A stretch of DNA of 64,000 bases from Rugalucina vietnamica (Eukaryota > Mollusca > Bivalvia > Lucinida > Lucinidae), in assembly GCA_964017185.1 (NCBI GenBank), contig OZ024880.1, forward strand, positions 36,670,329 through 36,734,328. Reading direction: 5' to 3'. Shown here piece by piece: positions 25,816 through 37,129 of the stretch (within the stretch, counting starts at the first letter, position 1; each line of letters starts with the position of its first letter). Made by a program: the position numbers and the translations under genes. The notes below the pieces were generated by a model. The model searched no databases, was not told where the DNA came from, and was given only the letters and a program-made list of their open reading frames with translations.

Positions 25816-26999
25816 TACAACGTAGCCAATGGTTAATACACAGGAAGCTGTGAATCTGTCCTGACATGACTGAAAATGTTTTGAAAGCTAACAAATAAAC
25901 AAAAGGTGACAGCAACAGAATTTTCAGAAATTTCTTTAGCCTGTGACCTGAAAATAGATAGATACAGACAACTTATTGAGTTCAAGAAGCTACTTGAATA
26001 TTTAAGGCCAATGTCATTTATGACCTTGGCTAAAGGTCTTTTACATATATAATCTAAACCTTATTTTTTCAAAAAAAACACTCGGCCAAACATAGCCAAG
26101 CTTTTTGTGGAAAGTTAAATGAAAGGAATGATCAGGAAACCAGAAATGTCAACGAAAGTTTCATCTACATATTAACGCCGTTTCCTTGTACATAGCAGTA
26201 GATTTAAGAAATCAGTTGTATGTTCTTTACTGAATACTCATGCGGTAACCACAGCTTCGGATCACATTTCCAAAGCTGTGGTTTGTGGAAATATTTACCC
26301 CATCAAGCCTCATTATCAAAAGACTATGAGAAACAAGATATTGGTATTCTTATATTTTGTATAATTAGACTCAAACCTATAATTTGTCATTACATATCTA
26401 CCAAAACGATACAATACAGTGTCCATTACGCAAAAGTTGGTTGTGTTTTTTTTCTGTGGAGGGTGAACTGCAACAGAAACTTTTCTAATGTTTATGGACA
26501 AACCCTATGGACATAAGAGTCGGAAAATTTGTGAATCGTTTGTATGGTATTATAACAACACTGAGGTCAAGGGATGGCGTTTAAAAGCAGTGAAATAACT
26601 GGATATATTATTTATAAACATATCATTATATACCAAGATGTAAATTAAACAATCAGTGGCATGCGGCATTCATGCTTATCAACAACCGTCCGTTAACGAA
26701 GTACAAACGGATACGGATTCTCTTGGTTTGTGATGCCGTTGACTAAACCAAACAGCTGTTTTAATGAGCAACCATTAGAAACCGTTCGCATTTTATGAAC
26801 GCGCAATTTGCAAAACGAAGCTTATTTGACACAACCCACTCCATTTCTTTAACGTCAGTTTTCTGAATTACTTATTTAAGAAACGATCTTTAAAGAAGTA
26901 TGTGCTAAGTAGCATGCCAGAGCACTAATGTAAATCTAACAGTAGGGGGCGTTCCGCTGAATATTTCCTGGTGACATTCGCTTTCCAGAAAAATAACTG
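25816..26999. other. Spacer without recognised gene
   Basis: AT-rich. One small stem (AACCACAGCTT / AAGCTGTGGTT, about 26246-26283) is visible. The 98-codon frame at 26220-26516 shows no recognisable domain. Confidence 0.4.
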
Positions 27000-29900
27000 A
27001 GGTAGCAATCCACAGTTTTTAGAGCATTTTTCAGTTAATTTTGCTAGATCCGCCAAAATTGATAATAGCTCTGTCCAATCTGGTGAACAATCCGATTTCT
27101 CCCATAAAATCATTAAATCAAATGTCTAACAACAAAATAACATCATTTAAATTGCCTAGCACTGACTATCACCCTACATGTATTGGGGATATTTTCCCCT
27201 ACCCCCTCTTTCAGACCAGTGAATTTTCGTAAAATATGCCTGAAGTCTGGGCCCCCATGCATATTCTGTGCAAAAGGAAGCCCCATAGATCTCATGCAAA
27301 TACTTAGAGAATCGACCCAGGATCATAATGAGCAGTGCACAAATATGTGCCATCCATCTACTTTTTTCGCTATTTGTGAACAAAGATAACCCCTGCAAAG
27401 TCGACAGTGAAGAGCGTCACCGGCTATGACTGGCGAACGATCCGGGATCCTTATATAATCCCGGTTTTTACCAGTCTAAAAATAGAAAATAAGTATTTTT
27501 CACATGTTTGAGGCATAATTGATCCGATTTGGGGAAAGATGTCGGCAAATTATTGAAAGAGGATAATTTACAGCCCAATTTCATGCCCTACCCCTTAATA
27601 TTGAAAGTTTTGGCCCACCTCAAAAGTACGAAACTGTGAATGGAACCTTAAAGCAAAACTTTTTGCTCTAGTTTCTGGCAATTTTCGTCTAAAACTATTC
27701 TTTAACATAATTCCAATTAAATTCAGGCAAAGAAAGTGGATTTGCATTAAAACTGGCCTTTCAGGAGGAGTCAGAATGAGTCATATGGTTTCGAGGCATT
27801 TTTAGGTCGATTTTTGAGGAATGGAGCCCCAACTAACCGCATCCAGCTTTACTCACTCTGTGGTCGTGCGAGTGACCAAAAGATCACGAAACAGTTATGT
27901 CCATATATTGGGCCACCTGATCAAAGAAAACTGAGACCTTGAAATGGAAATTAAAAAAATCGGTTATTGCTTTAAAGCAAAACTTTTTGCTCTAGTTTCT
28001 GGCAATTTTCGTCTAAAACTATTCTTTAACATAATTCCAATTAAATTCAGGCAAAGAAAGTGGATTTGCATTAAAACTGGCCTTTCAGGAGGAGTCAGAA
28101 TGAGTCACATGGTTTCGAGGCATTTTTAGGTCGATTTTTGAGGAATGGAGCCCCAACTAACCGCATCCAGCTTTACTCACTCTGTGGTCGTGCGAGTGAC
28201 CAAAAGATCACGAAACAGTTATGTCCATATATTGGGCCACCTGATCAAAGAAAACTGAGACCTTGAAATGGAAATTAAAAAAATCGGTTATTGCTTTAAG
28301 GTAGCAATCCACAGTTTTTAGAGCATTTTTCAGTTAATTTTGCTAGATCCGCCAAAATTGATAATAGCTCTGTCCAATCTGGTGAACAATCCGATTTCTC
28401 CCATAAAATCATTAAATCAAATGTCTAACAACAAAATAACATCATTTAAATTGCCTAGCACTGACTATCACCCTACATGTATTGGGGATATTTTCCCCTA
28501 CCCCCTCTTTCAGACCAGTGAATTTTCGTAAAATATGCCTGAAGTCTGGGCCCCCATGCATATTCTGTGCAAAAGGAAGCCCCATAGATCTCATGCAAAT
28601 ACTTAGAGAATCGACCCAGGATCATAATGAGCAGTGCACAAATATGTGCCATCCATCTACTTTTTTCGCTATTTGTGAACAAAGATAACCCCTGCAAAGT
28701 CGACAGTGAAGAGCGTCACCGGCTATGACTGGCGAACGATCCGGGATCCTTATATAATCCCGGTTTTTACCAGTCTAAAAATAGAAAATAAGTATTTTTC
28801 ACATGTTTGAGGCATAATTGATCCGATTTGGGGAAAGATGTCGGCAAATTATTGAAAGAGGATAATTTACAGCCCAATTTCATGCCCTACCCCTTAATAT
28901 TGAAAGTTTTGGCCCACCTCAAAAGTACGAAACTGTGAATGGAACCTTAAAGCAAAACTTTTTGCTCTAGTTTCTGGCAATTTTCGTCTAAAACTATTCT
29001 TTAACATAATTCCAATTAAATTCAGGCAAAGAAAGTGGATTTGCATTAAAACTGGCCTTTCAGGAGGAGTCAGAATGAGTCATATGGTTTCGAGGCATTT
29101 TTAGGTCGATTTTTGAGGAATGGAGCCCCAACTAACCGCATCCAGCTTTACTCACTCTGTGGTCGTGCGAGTGACCAAAAGATCACGAAACAGTTATGTC
29201 CATATATTGGGCCACCTGATCAAAGAAAACTGAGACCTTGAAATGGAAATTAAAAAAATCGGTTATTGCTTTAAAGCAAAACTTTTTGCTCTAGTTTCTG
29301 GCAATTTTCGTCTAAAACTATTCTTTAACATAATTCCAATTAAATTCAGGCAAAGAAAGTGGATTTGCATTAAAACTGGCCTTTCAGGAGGAGTCAGAAT
29401 GAGTCACATGGTTTCGAGGCATTTTTAGGTCGATTTTTGAGGAATGGAGCCCCAACTAACCGCATCCAGCTTTACTCACTCTGTGGTCGTGCGAGTGACC
29501 AAAAGATCACGAAACAGTTATGTCCATATATTGGGCCACCTGATCAAAGAAAACTGAGACCTTGAAATGGAAATTAAAAAAATCGGTTATTGCTTTAAGG
29601 TAGCAATCCACAGTTTTTAGAGCATTTTTCAGTTAATTTTGCTAGATCCGCCAAAATTGATAATAGCTCTGTCCAATCTGGTGAACAATCCGATTTCTCC
29701 CATAAAATCATTAAATCAAATGTCTAACAACAAAATAACATCATTTAAATTGCCTAGCACTGACTATCACCCTACATGTATTGGGGATATTTTCCCCTAC
29801 CCCCTCTTTCAGACCAGTGAATTTTCGTAAAATATGCCTGAAGTCTGGGCCCCCATGCATATTCTGTGCAAAAGGAAGCCCCATAGATCTCATGCAAATA

Positions 29901-30246
29901 CTTAGAGAATCGACCCAGGATCATAATGAGCAGTGCACAAATATGTGCCATCCATCTACTTTTTTCGCTATTTGTGAACAAAGATAACCCCTGCAAAGTC
30001 GACAGTGAAGAGCGTCACCGGCTATGACTGGCGAACGATCCGGGATCCTTATATAATCCCGGTTTTTACCAGTCTAAAAATAGAAAATAAGTATTTTTCA
30101 CATGTTTGAGGCATAATTGATCCGATTTGGGGAAAGATGTCGGCAAATTATTGAAAGAGGATAATTTACAGCCCAATTTCATGCCCTACCCCTTAATATT
30201 GAAAGTTTTGGCCCACCTCAAAAGTACGAAACTGTGAATGGAACCT
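27000..30246. repeat. A-B-B-A-B-B-A tandem array, 1299-bp period
   Basis: Block A (about 650 bp, starting GGTAGCAATCCACAG) lies at 27000-27650, 28299-28949 and 29598-30246. Block B (324 bp, starting AAGCAAAACTTTTTGCTCTA) lies in pairs at 27651-27974/27975-28298 and 28950-29273/29274-29597. By eye the three A copies are identical, and the two B types differ from each other by a single base that is kept in both periods. Two events are therefore implied: an older B duplication, then duplication of the whole A-B-B unit. Each A carries an imperfect stem (GACTGG...CCGGGATCC...ATCCCGG...CCAGTC). The repeated short ORFs are shadows. An assembly artefact cannot be excluded. Confidence 0.95.
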
Positions 30247-31068
30247 GAGCAATGTCAAGAATAAAACTGAAAAACGGGATGGCGACAAAGTTTCGTGTAT
30301 GTATATGCTCGAAGACAGTGGATTATGTATAAATCATAAACTTCTAAAAACATTTTCTAAATTTTATCGCAGACACTATGAATTAATTTCCAACTTAAAT
30401 GTTGGGTTAAATATGCTTTTACGTGACGGTCTTTCGGAACCAGAATTTTATAATGTCTTGGTTTATAAATTTAAGAGACTTATAGGAAAGAATGATTTTT
30501 CTTTTCAGTTCAGAAAAAATCATTACACGTTACAGACGTATAGGGTAAAACTTAAATGTTATGCGACAGTCTGCATGCTTAGTTTTAAACACAACCATGG
30601 TTGAAAACTACGCTGCATTCTTAAATTGCACGTCATGAGCTTTTTGTTTGTCCTTGATGATTCATTTACTAGTTAGAGATTCACCACGAGGACCGAACAA
30701 CTAACTATATGATGTGAACCACTGCAGAAGCTATGTATGTGAGGTTATGACCATGTAAAACTAGTTTAAGCCCGCCAGTAATTTTATATTACCGATCGTT
30801 CCAATGCGATGCTTCTGTTGTGGTTCTTATTGTTTTATGTCTTGGTGTTGCAGTTTTGTGTTGTTTGCACCTTATGTGCGTTTTCATATTTTAGTTAGGT
30901 TTAGGTAACTGAGTGGCCTCCTATTGGGAAATAGTTGCTCACTTGGCTTACAATATGTTTTCTTAGTACAAGTATCTAATTGTCAATTTAGTTTTCCCAC
31001 TTCGGTTTTTGGAGTAGGAATTTCTTTCTGACTGCGCTTTTCCTGATCACTGCCTACTTGTACCCTTT
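30247..31068 (+). mobile_element. PLE copy D, RT C-terminal domain plus 3' UTR
   Basis: The frame from about 30325 reads TFSKFYRRHYELISNLNVGL, then LLRDGLSEPEFYN and VYKFKRLIGKNDFSFQFRK, which is the region downstream of the RT palm in this PLE family. A one-base frame change follows, and the last codons read RQSACLVLNTTMVENYAAFL. The 3' UTR ends ...GCCTACTTGTACCCTTTT at about 31068. The 5' end abuts the last A block of the tandem array; its exact start is uncertain (30247-30310). Confidence 0.8.
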
Positions 31069-31381
31069 TCATTTTATGAATATGTACATGCTAAACACAT
31101 ATCATTGCATAGATACATATGCGCATAACTGTTTGAAACCGTTTTCAATTGGACCGAAATCCGTGTTCAAACAGCAACGGCCATGTTCAAATCATGCAAT
31201 TCACCTGCCGTTTGAACATGGGTTAAGGCTAAAGTCTGTCATCGTCATTGATCAATACGACGTGACGTCACTGTTCCGGAAAAAAAATGCCCGACATTGA
31301 AGAAGCTCCGCGGTTTACGGTGAGATTTTGCGTTGTAAATGATTTCAAGTGATTTGAAATGAATTCATGTGAAAATGCAAG
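31069..31381. other. Spacer with a small stem
   Basis: A 10-bp stem CATGTTCAAA / TTTGAACATG lies at about 31183-31221. The 80-codon frame at 31058-31300 shows no recognisable domain. Confidence 0.4.
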
Positions 31382-31533
31382 AACAGCAATCAACCATGTT
31401 TTCTTTCAGTGTTCAAACATTCGCTGGATCAATCAGAAAGGGTTGGAACACGCGGCCTTCGGCCTTGTGTTCGAACACCTTCCTTTTGATCCATCGGTTT
31501 GAACACTGAAAACCATGGATGACCCCTTTATTA
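31382..31533. repeat. Hairpin element F2
   Basis: The left arm (ATCAACCATGTTTTCTTTCA, then GTGTTCAAACATTCGCTGGA) pairs with the right arm (ATCGGTTTGAACACTGAAAA, then CCATGGATGACCCC) around the tip CGGCC-TTCG-GGCC near 31452-31464. The ends resemble F1 and F3. Confidence 0.8.
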
Positions 31534-31589
31534 AGCACAGACTGGTACGGAATTATCGGAACCGGTTGTTGGGGATGATAACCTTGAAG

Positions 31590-31925
31590 AATGATATTTC
31601 ACATTACGAAATCACGCCCATGCAATATAGAGAAAAAAATTTTGGTTGTAAAAATGAAAATTTTCACCGGAAAATTTTTGATATTTTTCTTATTTTTGCT
31701 CAAAACATAGATTGTGGGTACACGTTAGAACCGCCTCGACGAGGCGGTTCTAACGAGTACCCACAATCTATGTTTTGGAGCAAAAATAAGAAAAATAGGT
31801 ATACCCCAGCATACCCCAGTTTTAGTATATAAAAGTGGGGTATGAGGGGGTAAACATTTCACGGATATGTCTTCCTGATGAGATCTAACAATCTCGACAC
31901 GACATGTCATGACGTATTTCAATTA
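31590..31925 (+). repeat. Family N element, most complete copy, central palindrome
   Basis: The order is: a CCCATGCAATATAGAG left part, AAAATTTTCA-type AT-rich text, then a long palindrome (about 31680-31799, arms near 55 bp: CAAAACATAGATTGTGGGTA inward to AGAACCGCCTC and back). After this come a CATACCCCAG...GTGGGGTATG stem and a right end CACGGATATGTCTTCCTGAT. Other copies or fragments lie at 23350, 40610, 42185, 43655, 53990 and 56400/58012. It looks like a nonautonomous element. The ORFs at 31515-31832 and 31725-31922 are inside it and are not genes. Confidence 0.75.
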
Positions 31926-32696
31926 CGTAAATTAATTGCACTTGTTTGACGTTCATTCTAAAGACTGCTTGCTGATACAGTTAAAAAGAAAATTCGAGCT
32001 TTATTGAGACGCAAACACTGTATTTGATCAATGGACAAAAACATCAGATGCCAAATGTTTTATGTAGAAGATGAGTTGCACCTCTTCCAAGCACTTGATT
32101 GTTCGATTATTTCAAGTATATTATTGAAATGTTTTGTTCGCTGTCCTGCATGAATTCTACGATGTTTATTTATGGACAATTGGCTTATTACATTAATAAA
32201 TTACTAACTTACTTACTTAATCACTTAGCTAATACAAACTTATTTTGATTTCAAAAATACATGTAGATATACCAAAACAAATGTTAATTGGTGTGTATGT
32301 AGACTGTTAACATATGTCTAAAACAGCACCCCTCTTTTTATACGTATTCATTTAAATTTGTATATGGTGTTATTATTTAGTTGAACATATAGTTTGGATA
32401 TTAATGATGGATATTAGATTCTGACTTCGCCACTTCCTGGTGAATCCTCACACGTATGTTTTAATACATTCTTATAAACTTGCTTACATATATACTTGCT
32501 TTTGTTTCTCCCTTGCTCTCACATAGAAAAGAAAAAGAACTCAAGAACTTTTTGTCGAAGTGTTACATCAGAACAAGGTCAATCAATAACAATATCAATG
32601 TCTTTTCCATTGTTTTATCAAACAATGATAAATGAAGTAATCCAAGAAGTTCCGAAACATCAATCAAATGATGTCGTTTCTTTATGGAATATTATA
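31926..32696. other. AT-rich spacer
   Basis: No feature is recognised. The 78-codon frame at 32496-32732 runs into the MITE that follows and lacks any domain. Confidence 0.4.
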
Positions 32697-32932
32697 TGTG
32701 CCGCCGCATGGGAAAACCAACAATCTGCATAGGTGAAAACAAAGGCGCAGATCAGCTTCGCAGTAACTGCGAAGCTGATCAGCGCCTTTGTTTTCGCTAC
32801 ACGGATAGTACAATTCCTCTACGTTCTAAATCCAAAATTTCCAGCCTTTAACCATCTCCTATGACTGTACCGCCTGCTTTGTGTCGGACCTGGTCGGAAC
32901 CCAAATTGTTGGTTTTCTCACGCAGGGGCTCA
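32697..32932. repeat. Two-hairpin MITE, copy M1
   Basis: The ends are imperfect inverted repeats (GCCGCCGCATGGGAAAACCA; GGTTTTCTCACGCAGGGGCTC). Near one end is a strong internal stem GAAAACAAAGGCGCAGATCA...TGATCAGCGCCTTTGTTTTC with the tip CTTCGCAGTAACTGCGAAG. Five copies in this window (32697, 39937, 41209, 41704, 58281) share this layout. Confidence 0.85.
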
Positions 32933-34104
32933 TATCATTATCAGCGTGTTTTTTTCGTTGCGGTTAGACATCAAGACCGTAAAAATTTTAGAGAAACATG
33001 TTCAGTGTTGCATTAACTTTTGCTGCAAAAACACTAACAGAGCAATGATGATAAAACGAACCGTTAGTCTAAGGCGAAAAAAAATAGTGTGATGTTCATA
33101 ACAATGGCTAAGCAGTAGAAAAGTTTGAAATAGATCCATAATCATGTTTAAGCGTACATATATAATTACTTACGCAAATTACCTTTTTTTCTTAATAATT
33201 CCATAATTATGTGGCTAGATATATTATAGGAATATATTTTATTTCTGTTGATTTTATCGATGTGTAAACTCAGGCGATACTGGAAAAGTAAAGTGGAAAT
33301 GTTCGACAAAAACAAAACTTTATTGGAATAGGCATTTCTGGTGCGCACGCGCAAGAATTAATTTGCAAAATGGACAAAATTTTCATAATACACGAACATT
33401 TAAACCCCCTTTAAATGTTCAATATAAAATTTATCCAGGCTTTACAGGAGAGCTTCAAATTCTTTAAATTCTCAAATTATCTCCCTTTGAAATATAGCAA
33501 TTTTTCAGTCATGATTTTGACTATATCTGACAGTAATTTTACAGATTCATTCATAGACATTTTAATCCATTATCAATTGATAAAATGGAAGCTATATAAT
33601 GTAAACGTTTCAAATTCTAGTTCTATTGGAAGTGACATTTGAAACAATTTATCAGAGTAGTCAGATAGTAAGCGAATTCCTTCCACCGAAAGGAGTCCAA
33701 TTTTAATGTCTTTGCCGTACATTTACCTAAAGCCTTGCTTTAATGTGTAGAGCAAAATTATCCAAGAAATCATTATATACCATCAAGTTTTAAATGTCAT
33801 TAAACGTAGACAATTTCAATAATGTTACTGTATGAAAATGAGAAAGTACCCAATTCATATTCAAACGACAATTTTAGCACATGCAATGATAAAGATTCAA
33901 GAATAAGCATGTCTGCTTGATAGAAATAAGATTTTTCTTGCGTGATTCACAAAGCATAAATGTCCAAAGTTGCCACTCTGCAATGGATTTACAAAAATGA
34001 TCTGATATAGAAACTTCTTTGACATATATAGTATACAGAGTTCCATAGCCAACGCTAATTTATTATTTCCCTCTCACCTTTTAAATCGGTTAATTATCTG
34101 AAAA
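32933..34104. other. AT-rich spacer with a hairpin half-arm
   Basis: About 33247-33278 matches one arm of the hairpin at 21773-21908. No other feature is recognised; the ORFs here are AT-rich and lack domains. Confidence 0.4.
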
Positions 34105-34612
34105 CTTTCGTACCGCCCAATCCGCATTTAAATGACCTGAAAACTCTTTGACCTTCTTGTCTGTTGCTTGGCCCAACAAGGTTCAACTGGTGTTTTTCTT
34201 TTGCTCCATCGTCGGGCAGCTTACTGAATCTGTGAGTCCTCCGGTGGTTTTCGTGATTTGTTTGATTATCCGAGTCACCACGAGGACGGAACAACTAACT
34301 AAGTGATGTTAGGCCTGTAAAATCGATTTAAGCCCGCCAGTAGGCGATACTTCTGTGGTGGTTCGTTTTGTTTTATGTCTTTGTGTTGATATTTGTGCTG
34401 TTAGCATCCTATGTTTGTTTTCATATTTTTGGTTAAGTTTGGGTGACTCAGTGGCCACCCATTGGTAAAATAGCTGCTCACTAGGCTTGCTACATGTTTT
34501 CTCAGTATAAGTACCTTATTGTTAGTTTTTTTCCCATCTCGGTTTTTGGATTGGGAATTTCTTTCTGATTGTGTCATTTTCTGACCGATGCCTACCTTTA
34601 CCTTTTTTAGTG
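34105..34612 (+). mobile_element. PLE copy E, 3' UTR only, with internal deletions
   Basis: This is 3' UTR text from TGTCTGTTGCTTGGCCCAAC through AAGCCCGCCAG and CTCGGTTTTTGGATTGGGAA to ...TACCTTTTTT. Several segments are missing compared with copy C, including the AATTTTATATTACTGATCGT stretch. Confidence 0.8.
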
Positions 34613-35825
34613 CGCATTAGCGGGTACTTGCCACAAGGCAGAAGAGTGCATTTTCCGTACGTAGATCGCGTGGGCTCGTGATTTCTCAAAAACATGCATA
34701 CTTTTTCTATATCTTGGAAGATCGCCCGATGAGTACATGCCAATTTCAAAATTGAAAGCTACGCCAGAAATTATTTGGTACCCGTAAATTACCTGGTTTC
34801 GGCGTTGAAGGTCAAGTTCCCGTGGAATTGGTCATTGCTAGTGAAAATAATATGTTTTATTTTATGTTAGCAACCTACCCTTACCGAACTAAAGGGAAAA
34901 TCGGGTAACTCTTTGTTAAAGAATATGGTGGTTTGTACAGTTTTGTAAGAAAATAACCAAAACCACTGAATTCTTTCATTTTCCAAATTACCCATCCATC
35001 ACTTTTAAGCAATCGTAGGCGAACAAAAAGCCTGAAAACTAATTTTCAAAGAAACTGGTCGGGCTACACTTATGTTAAATTATTAGTTGAATCGATCGAA
35101 TCCACAAAAGGGAGCTCAGTATATACATGTACATCTCCCTGGGGTATGCGTCTGATGCACGGCAGTGCGGCTCTCATACAGCACGCAAGACTGTAAAGCT
35201 TCTGCAAGTAAACAGAATTAATTACCGACCTAAACAAATCGACCATATGTGTCCCGTATCTGGGACATTATCAGCTGTGTAGGAAGGAAACGGTACCCTG
35301 CTAATGTTATACAGTTTTAGCAATATGTAAGGTATAGCGCAGTGTAGTTGTATGCAGTACGTGGCTTCGATGCGTAGTTGTTGGTTAGCTGTCATTCGAG
35401 TAAATGGCGGCCTAACTAGATAATTTGATCGGATCAGATGAATATTTTAGTGTGATAGTTTAGTTTCAATTGTTTTGTTTGTTGTTTTGTTTTTCTTCCT
35501 TCTTCATGAATAAAAGACACAAAAAGAAATACAGTATGACAATAAATATTGTAGGTTTATTGCTGAAATTATGTTTTGTTTAATCCCTCAAGTTTTGCGA
35601 CTTTTGAAAATGAAGTGTAGTTTGTCTAAACGCCCGAGATGTTTATTGATTTGATAAAGGTTCGCTGGCATGATTTTGCCTTCTGTGTACGTCACTATAT
35701 TTTTCTATCGTCCCTACAATTTTTATTTCAATATCTTGAGTAGTTTTGACATTATAGCAAAAACTCTATCGGTAGCGTTGGAAGTATCGTTGAGTATATA
35801 TATCTTAACAGGTAAAAGATCAGAC
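34613..35825. other. Spacer without recognised gene
   Basis: No gene or repeat family that I can name. The 75-codon minus frame at 34522-34749 overlaps PLE copy E and is not supported. Confidence 0.4.
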
Positions 35826-36062
35826 AAATGATCATGACGGCGGCCCCCGTGGCCGAGTGGTTAAGGTCGCTGACTTCAATGCTCTTGATCATTCGATCAT
35901 CTCACCGACTCGCACGGGGCACGAATTCATATGTGAGACAAGCCATGTTCTGCTTGCGGGTGTGTCAGGTGGTTTTTTCCCCGGGTGCTCCGGTTTTCGC
36001 CCCACCTACCGATTGATTCGTCTCGATATGAGTGAAAAAGCTTGAAAGGGACGTAAAACTGA

Positions 36063-36096
<34 letters not shown>

Positions 36097-36104
36097 ATCA
36101 TGAC
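35826..36104 (+). mobile_element. tRNA-derived SINE with poly(A) and target duplication, copy 1
   Basis: The body is 35839-36091. It starts GGCGGCCCCCGTGGCCGAGT with an A-box-like TGGCCGAGTGG, has a tRNA-like head, continues with a body ending CTTGAAAGGGACGTAAAACT, and finishes in a poly(A) of over 25 bases. A 13-bp target duplication AAATGATCATGAC flanks it (35826-35838 and 36092-36104). The head resembles a Ser/Leu-type tRNA but its B box is degraded in this copy. The perfect duplication and long A tail suggest a young insertion. Confidence 0.92.
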
Positions 36105-36599
36105 ATTTCTGTTGAGCGTTGAACCAAACATGTCAAATTGAGCGCATGATACCGGCAAAAATAAAATGTTGGGGAAAAGATTCGTGTAAGAATATAATAA
36201 AATTGTGTAGCGTTTTCTTTTATTCAGTATATACAGATTTTAATGTACTTTGTATTTGTTTAAAAAGCTCGAACTCCATCTTATTTATCCTCTATTTTGG
36301 AAATTCTTGAACTACTGATCAGAAAGAAACATAATTCATAAAGCATATACGTAGTACGCTTTAAGGAAATTAGAACGGTTGATTTTACTATCGGAATTGA
36401 TTCTTAGCAATGCATTATGTCTATTGTTCTTCTGCATATGTATCTGTGCCGATGTGAACTAATCTGATTTGTGTCAGGAGTTATAACAACTGCGACCGTG
36501 ACAATTGTCTTTCCATGATTCCCTAAGGCAACCTTCGTATGGCAGACTGTCATTTGAAAAGAATTCGATACCATGATGTTTGTAGCATCGACAAAAAAG
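36105..36599. other. Spacer without recognised gene
   Basis: AT-rich. Short ORFs on both strands lack recognisable domains. Confidence 0.4.
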
Positions 36600-36908
36600 A
36601 ACAAGTAGGCAAAGATCAGGAAAAGGCGCAATCAGAAAAAGATTCCCACACCAAAAACCAAGATTGGAAAAAAACTACATTAACATCAGGTACTTATACC
36701 ATGAAAACATATCGTTTGCCGAATGGGCAGTTATTTTCCAAATAGGTGGCCACTCATTTACCTCAACTTAACTAAAATTATGAAAACATAAGGCGCCAAC
36801 AGCACAAAAAATTGTAAACACCAAGACATAAAACGAAAGAACCACCACAGAAGTATCGCCTTGGAACGATCAGTAATATAAAATTACTGGCGGGCTTAAA
36901 TCGATTTT
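36600..36908 (-). mobile_element. PLE copy F, 3'-terminal ~310 bp
   Basis: Minus-strand 3' UTR from AAAATCGATTTAAGCCCGCC to ...CTGATCTTTGCCTACTTG. The truncation point in the UTR (at ATCGATTTAAGCCCGCC) is close to that of the copies at 47073 and 47745. Confidence 0.8.
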
Positions 36909-36969
36909 AGATGCTTAAAGATGCCATCTGTGGGTTCTTGTGAATGCATGCAGGCAGAAAGTCGGTAGA

Positions 36970-37075
36970 TCCAGATCATGAACCATAATTGCATAATTGG
37001 TGCGAATTAGAATGATACTTTCCTGATCATGGACCATAATTGCATAATTGGAGCGACTTAAAATGATAATTAGTT
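36970..37075. repeat. ~51-bp imperfect tandem duplication
   Basis: GATCATGAACCATAATTGCA and GATCATGGACCATAATTGCA occur about 50 bp apart, and both units continue TAATTGG(T/A)GCGA. Confidence 0.75.
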
Positions 37076-37129
37076 GTTTTTTTTCGAAGCAGTATTGCTG
37101 ACTATGTTGCTATGTTATTTTTACTCAGA

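Noticed and set aside
27041-29996. ORFs repeated at 1299-bp spacing on both strands
   Set aside because: Identical copies follow the tandem array, overlap each other on opposite strands, and have no domains.
26990-30250. CRISPR-like regular repeats
   Set aside because: The periods (1299 and 324 bp) are far too long, there are no short repeats with unique spacers, and the genome is animal.
35839-36091. tRNA-Ser/Leu gene at the start of the SINE
   Set aside because: The tRNA-like head is fused to a SINE body and poly(A), and the anticodon and T arms do not fold as a proper cloverleaf.
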